Assembly: GCF_001316105.1 (NCBI RefSeq)
Contig: NZ_BBCP01000001.1
Coordinates: 124,001-188,000, forward strand
Direction: 5' to 3'
DNA: 64,000 nt
DNA from: Thermogymnomonas acidicola JCM 13583
Lineage (GTDB): Archaea > Thermoplasmatota > Thermoplasmata > Thermoplasmatales > Thermoplasmataceae
This document shows, piece by piece, positions 60,665-64,000 of the stretch; the stretch's first letter is position 1, and every line of letters begins with the position of its first letter. The translations under genes and the position numbers were made by a program. Under the pieces are notes generated by a model that ran no database searches, had not been told where the DNA came from, and saw nothing but the letters and a program-made list of their open reading frames with translations.

Positions 60665-62304
60665 ATGGCTGAGACGGTGGTATCTGACACTCTGGAGGTG
60701 GCGATCTCCAGGAACCCGCACCTCGGGGGGGAGTACCTCTCCAGGTACAGGATGGAGAGGCAGAGGACGCCCACCTTTGTGCCAGTCCCAACATCCCAGC
60801 TTAAGGAACTCACCGTTATCGATATAATCTACCCGGTGGGCGACCCGATATTCATACACGTCCACCCAGAGAACGACGCCTCATCTACACGCCGGTGGAG
60901 CCCACAATGAGGCCGGAAGAGCTTGAGATAATGGACAGGGTGCTCGAAATAATCCTTGGCTACGCAGCAGATTACCCTCCACCTGAGAACGATGAGCAGC
61001 TGGAGAAGAACCTGGAGGAAATATACAGGAGGGTCGTCACACAGGGCAGCGCCAACAGGGTGAAGGGGAGGTCTGTCACGGTAACCCCCCCTGACCTCTA
61101 CAACAGGCTGCTCTACAACCTGAAGAGGGACATAATAGGCCTTGGACCATAGAGCCCCTCATAAGGGATACGCACATAGAAGACATAAGTGGCATAGGGG
61201 GGGCCAACGACGTGTTCATAGTGCACAAGATATTCGGCTCCATGAGGACAACCATTTCCTTCGGCGACAACGACCGCCTCTCAATGTACAGCAAGAGGCT
61301 CAGCGAGAGGGTGGGCAGGCCGGTAAGTGACAAGACTCCGATAGTGGACGCGACCCTCCCTGACGGCTCAAGGCTGTCGATAGTCTACAGCACGGACATA
61401 TCCGCCAAGGGCCCGAGCTTCACCATCAGGAAGTTCGCGGACATACCGATAAGCATAGTTCAGCTAGTGAAGTTCAACACCTTGTCCGCGGAGGAGGCTG
61501 CTTACCTCTGGCTGGCACTTGAATACGGGCAGAGCGTGTTCGTCTGCGGCGAGACCGCCAGCGGGAAGACAACCGTGGTCAACGCCATCATACCTTTCAT
61601 AAGGCCAGAGGCCAAGATATTCAGCGCGGAGGACACGCCGGAGATAAGGGCGCCTCACCCGGCGTGGCAGCAGCTCGTTACCAGGGAGAGGGGGGGTCGG
61701 AGGAGAGCAGGGTGACCCTCTACGACCTCCTCAGGACAGCACTGAGGTCCAGGCCCAACTATATCATAGTGGGCGAGATCAGGGGGGGCGCAGAGGGCGC
61801 CATGGCCTTCCAGGCCATGCAGACCGGGCACCCTGTAATTTCCACGTTCCATGCCGCCTCTGTCAGGAAGATGATCCAGAGGTTCACCGGCAACCCGATC
61901 AACATACCTGTCACTTTCATGGACAACCTGAACATAGCGCTCATACAGCAGGCAGTCTATGTCAGGGGGGGGAAGTTCCTCAGGAGGACGACCAGCATAA
62001 ACGAGATAGAGGGGGGGTACTTCGAGGAACTTGGCGGCGTCTCCACCAAGGCGGTCTTCCAGTGGGACCCCACCACGGACCAGCATATCTTCAGGGGGGG
62101 ATGAACAACTCCTACATCCTGGAGAAGAGGATTGCGGCCACAGCCGGAATGCCGGACCCGAAGATGATCTACGAGGAGCTCTTCAAGAGGGCCAGGATAA
62201 TAAATGCCATGGCCAAGGCAGGCATAACCTCTTACTTCCAGGTTTTCGAGATGATCAAGACGTTCTACCTCAAGGGAGAGAGCGCTCTCCCGCTGTTCGG
62301 GTGA
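60665..62304 (+). CDS. arlI: Archaellum motor ATPase ArlI
   Basis: Hexameric ATPase for assembly and rotation of the archaellum. About 545 residues: N-terminal [55 protein letters not shown], Walker [16 protein letters not shown] near 61548, [17 protein letters not shown], His-box STFHAAS, and a helical C-terminus. ATG 60665 ([11 protein letters not shown]). Frame breaks near 60885, 61148, 61690 and 62100. Paralogous to the ATPase at 419-1742. Confidence 0.92.
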
Positions 62305-62310
62305 TGATGC

Positions 62311-63983
62311 TTGATTGAGGCAAAGAGGCTCAGGCTGTTCCAGGGCATCGAGTTCGGCAGGCGTGACGTGATCCTGATTCTCTCCTCTTTCCTGGTCTTT
62401 GGGATATTCATGCCCCCCCTGTACTTTGAGACGGGCAGGTACGCCTACGTGGCGGTCGCTGGTGCTGGTGGGGGGGCCTCTGCCCTTTTCCTGATACTCA
62501 GGCCGGTCATAGCGAGGGACGAGAGGAGGACAAACATAAACTCGAACATACCCCTGTTCATCACAGCCTTCGCAACCCTCTCAACGTCCGATGCAAACAG
62601 AGTCGACCTCCTAGAGATATTGTCCAGGAAGGACAAGATAGGGTACATAAGGGAGGACCTGGCGAGGCTTGTGAACCTGGTGAAGAGGTGGAAGAGGGGG
62701 GGCCTGTCCGAGGCAGCCATGCTCCTCGCTTCCAGGACGCCAAGCGAGGTCTTCGCGGACTTCCTGGCCAGGTTCGGCCATGCCATAGACAGCGGCCAGG
62801 ACTTCCAGGAATTCATTTTGAACGAATCGGACACAGTGATGAGTAACTTCGAGACAGCGTACATCTCGGCCCTCTACACCTTCGACCTCTACAAGGACAT
62901 GTACGTGTCAATGCTCCTCTCCTTTGCATTCCTCGTGGCCTTCGTCATGATAATGCCCGTGCTTATCCCGATGAACGTCACTGTCGTTTTCGCCCTCAGC
63001 TTCCTGGCCATAATCCTGGGGGGGGAAGCCGTATTGATGTACGGCATAAAGATAGTGCTCCCAAATGACCCCATATGGCACGACACCGGCCTCAGGACAG
63101 AGGTACAGGATCACATGAGGAGGATCCTGATGATGGCAGGGGCAGCCTGTGTGGCCATACTGGCGGTGCTCTTTGCCACAAGGCTGGTCTACAGGATACC
63201 ATTTTACTTCTCTGTAGCAATGGTCATCACCCGCTGGCCTGGCCCGGCATGGTTGGCTCGAGGTACGAGAGGGAGATAGCGAAGAAGGACGAGATGTTCG
63301 GCAGCTTCATAAGGTCGCTCTCCGGCTCTGCTGCAGCCAGGGGGGGAACATGGTCATAGATGCCCTCAAATCTATAGTGATGCACGACTTCGGCACGCTG
63401 ACCAGGGACGTCAGGAACCTGTACAAGAGGCTCAGGTACAGGATAAACCCGGTGCAGGCCTGGCGCGCATTCTCCGCGGACACAGGCTCGCACCTGATAG
63501 AGGTCTTCTCGGAATCATATGTGGAGAGCGTTGAGCTGGGCGCAGACGCTGGGAAGTCGGGCAACATAGTTGCAAACAACTTCGACAGGGTTGTGAGGCT
63601 CAGGAAGAGGAGGCACTCCTCGGTCACGAGCTTTGTGGGCGTGATCTACGGGATAACCGGGGGGGGCCTGGCCTTCTCCCTTGCCATATCCTACGGTGTC
63701 CTGGAGATCATAAACCAGGTCTTCAGGACATTCCCCCCCATCGGAGATATCTGACTTCGGCATATTCATAGGCCAGCCCACAGCAGCACTGCTCACCATC
63801 CAGGTCTTCCTGATGGCAATGCTCATAGTCCACTCGTTCATAGCAGGCATAGCCCTGAAGGTGTCTGATGGTGGGAAGATGATACACGGCCTCCACCACG
63901 GGGTCTTCATGACCTGGATGATATCGTTCATAGTCTACGGCACCCTGATAATAACGAGGCTGATCCTAGGCACCGGGATTTAG
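62311..63983 (+). CDS. arlJ: Archaellum platform protein ArlJ
   Basis: Polytopic membrane platform under the filament, about 557 residues. TTG 62311 start (MIEAKRLRLFQGIEFGRRDV), helices near 62390-62500, large cytoplasmic loops with SRKDKIGYIREDLARL and GSFIRSLSGSAAARG (T2SSF-type), and several C-terminal helices ending GTLIITRLILGTGI. Frame breaks near 63228, 63345 and 63740. The operon appears to end here, TAG at 63983. Confidence 0.9.
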
Positions 63984-64000
63984 GCCACTAGGCCATTGGG

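Overview
This window is archaeal and fits the Thermoplasmata, as a GC-rich relative of Thermoplasma or Picrophilus. Evidence: archaeal ribosomal and RNA polymerase genes (eL18-uL13-uS9-RpoN, uS15), Nep1, a complete archaellum operon, an AglB oligosaccharyltransferase, a tricorn-type proline iminopeptidase, a Thermoplasma-type zinc glucose dehydrogenase and aldehyde dehydrogenase (non-phosphorylating Entner-Doudoroff sugar use), and many TATA boxes about 25-35 nt before the start codon with almost no leader. A high-GC genus such as Thermogymnomonas would fit, but that is a guess.

Layout. 1-1742: end of a TadC/TadA-like pilus pair. 1731-7737 (minus): Na+/H+ antiporter, nadE, folD, glucose dehydrogenase, ribA, a methyltransferase. 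7797-9452: pilin-like protein and a DUF998 membrane protein. 9510-16343: tightly overlapping tryptophan operon trpB2-A-D-F-E-G-C followed by DAHP synthase. 16384-20473: pyruvate kinase, aldehyde dehydrogenase, prephenate dehydratase. 20556-23587: FKBP, TrmJ-like methyltransferase, eL18-uL13-uS9-RpoN, tRNA-Pro(GGG). 23588-26401: AT-richer accessory stretch with two secreted proteins. 26402-33953: peptidase, amidotransferase, an ABC importer without a binding protein, aminotransferase, esterase. 34027-41132: leuA-C-D-B facing ilvB-N-C, with candidate 5' regulatory structures. 41353-45946: DNA repair, cobalamin and ribosome genes. 46139-54361: a giant AglB of about 2,090 codons, a companion secreted protein, and a divergent helix-turn-helix regulator fused to a binding-protein domain. 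54351-57061: pheT, a tandem ribbon-helix-helix regulator, a gamma-carbonic anhydrase homologue. 57154-63983: archaellum operon arlB-(C/D/E)-(D/E)-F-G-H-I-J.

The strongest window-wide signal is not a gene. G (or C) tracts of 6-8 are scattered through nearly every gene on either strand. Where the protein is well conserved, the tract is typically three bases longer than the family motif needs, adding one Gly or Pro inside nearly invariant motifs of pyruvate kinase, isopropylmalate synthase, uS9, uL13, uS15, NadE and others. Where a tract is 5 or 6 long, the frame usually breaks. A second, independent pattern is loss of one C from short C runs. Together these make many essential genes look frameshifted. 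I treat those genes as functional genes with probable sequence-level errors and give the full inferred extents. A consensus artefact is the likeliest cause; a biological cause cannot be excluded from sequence alone.
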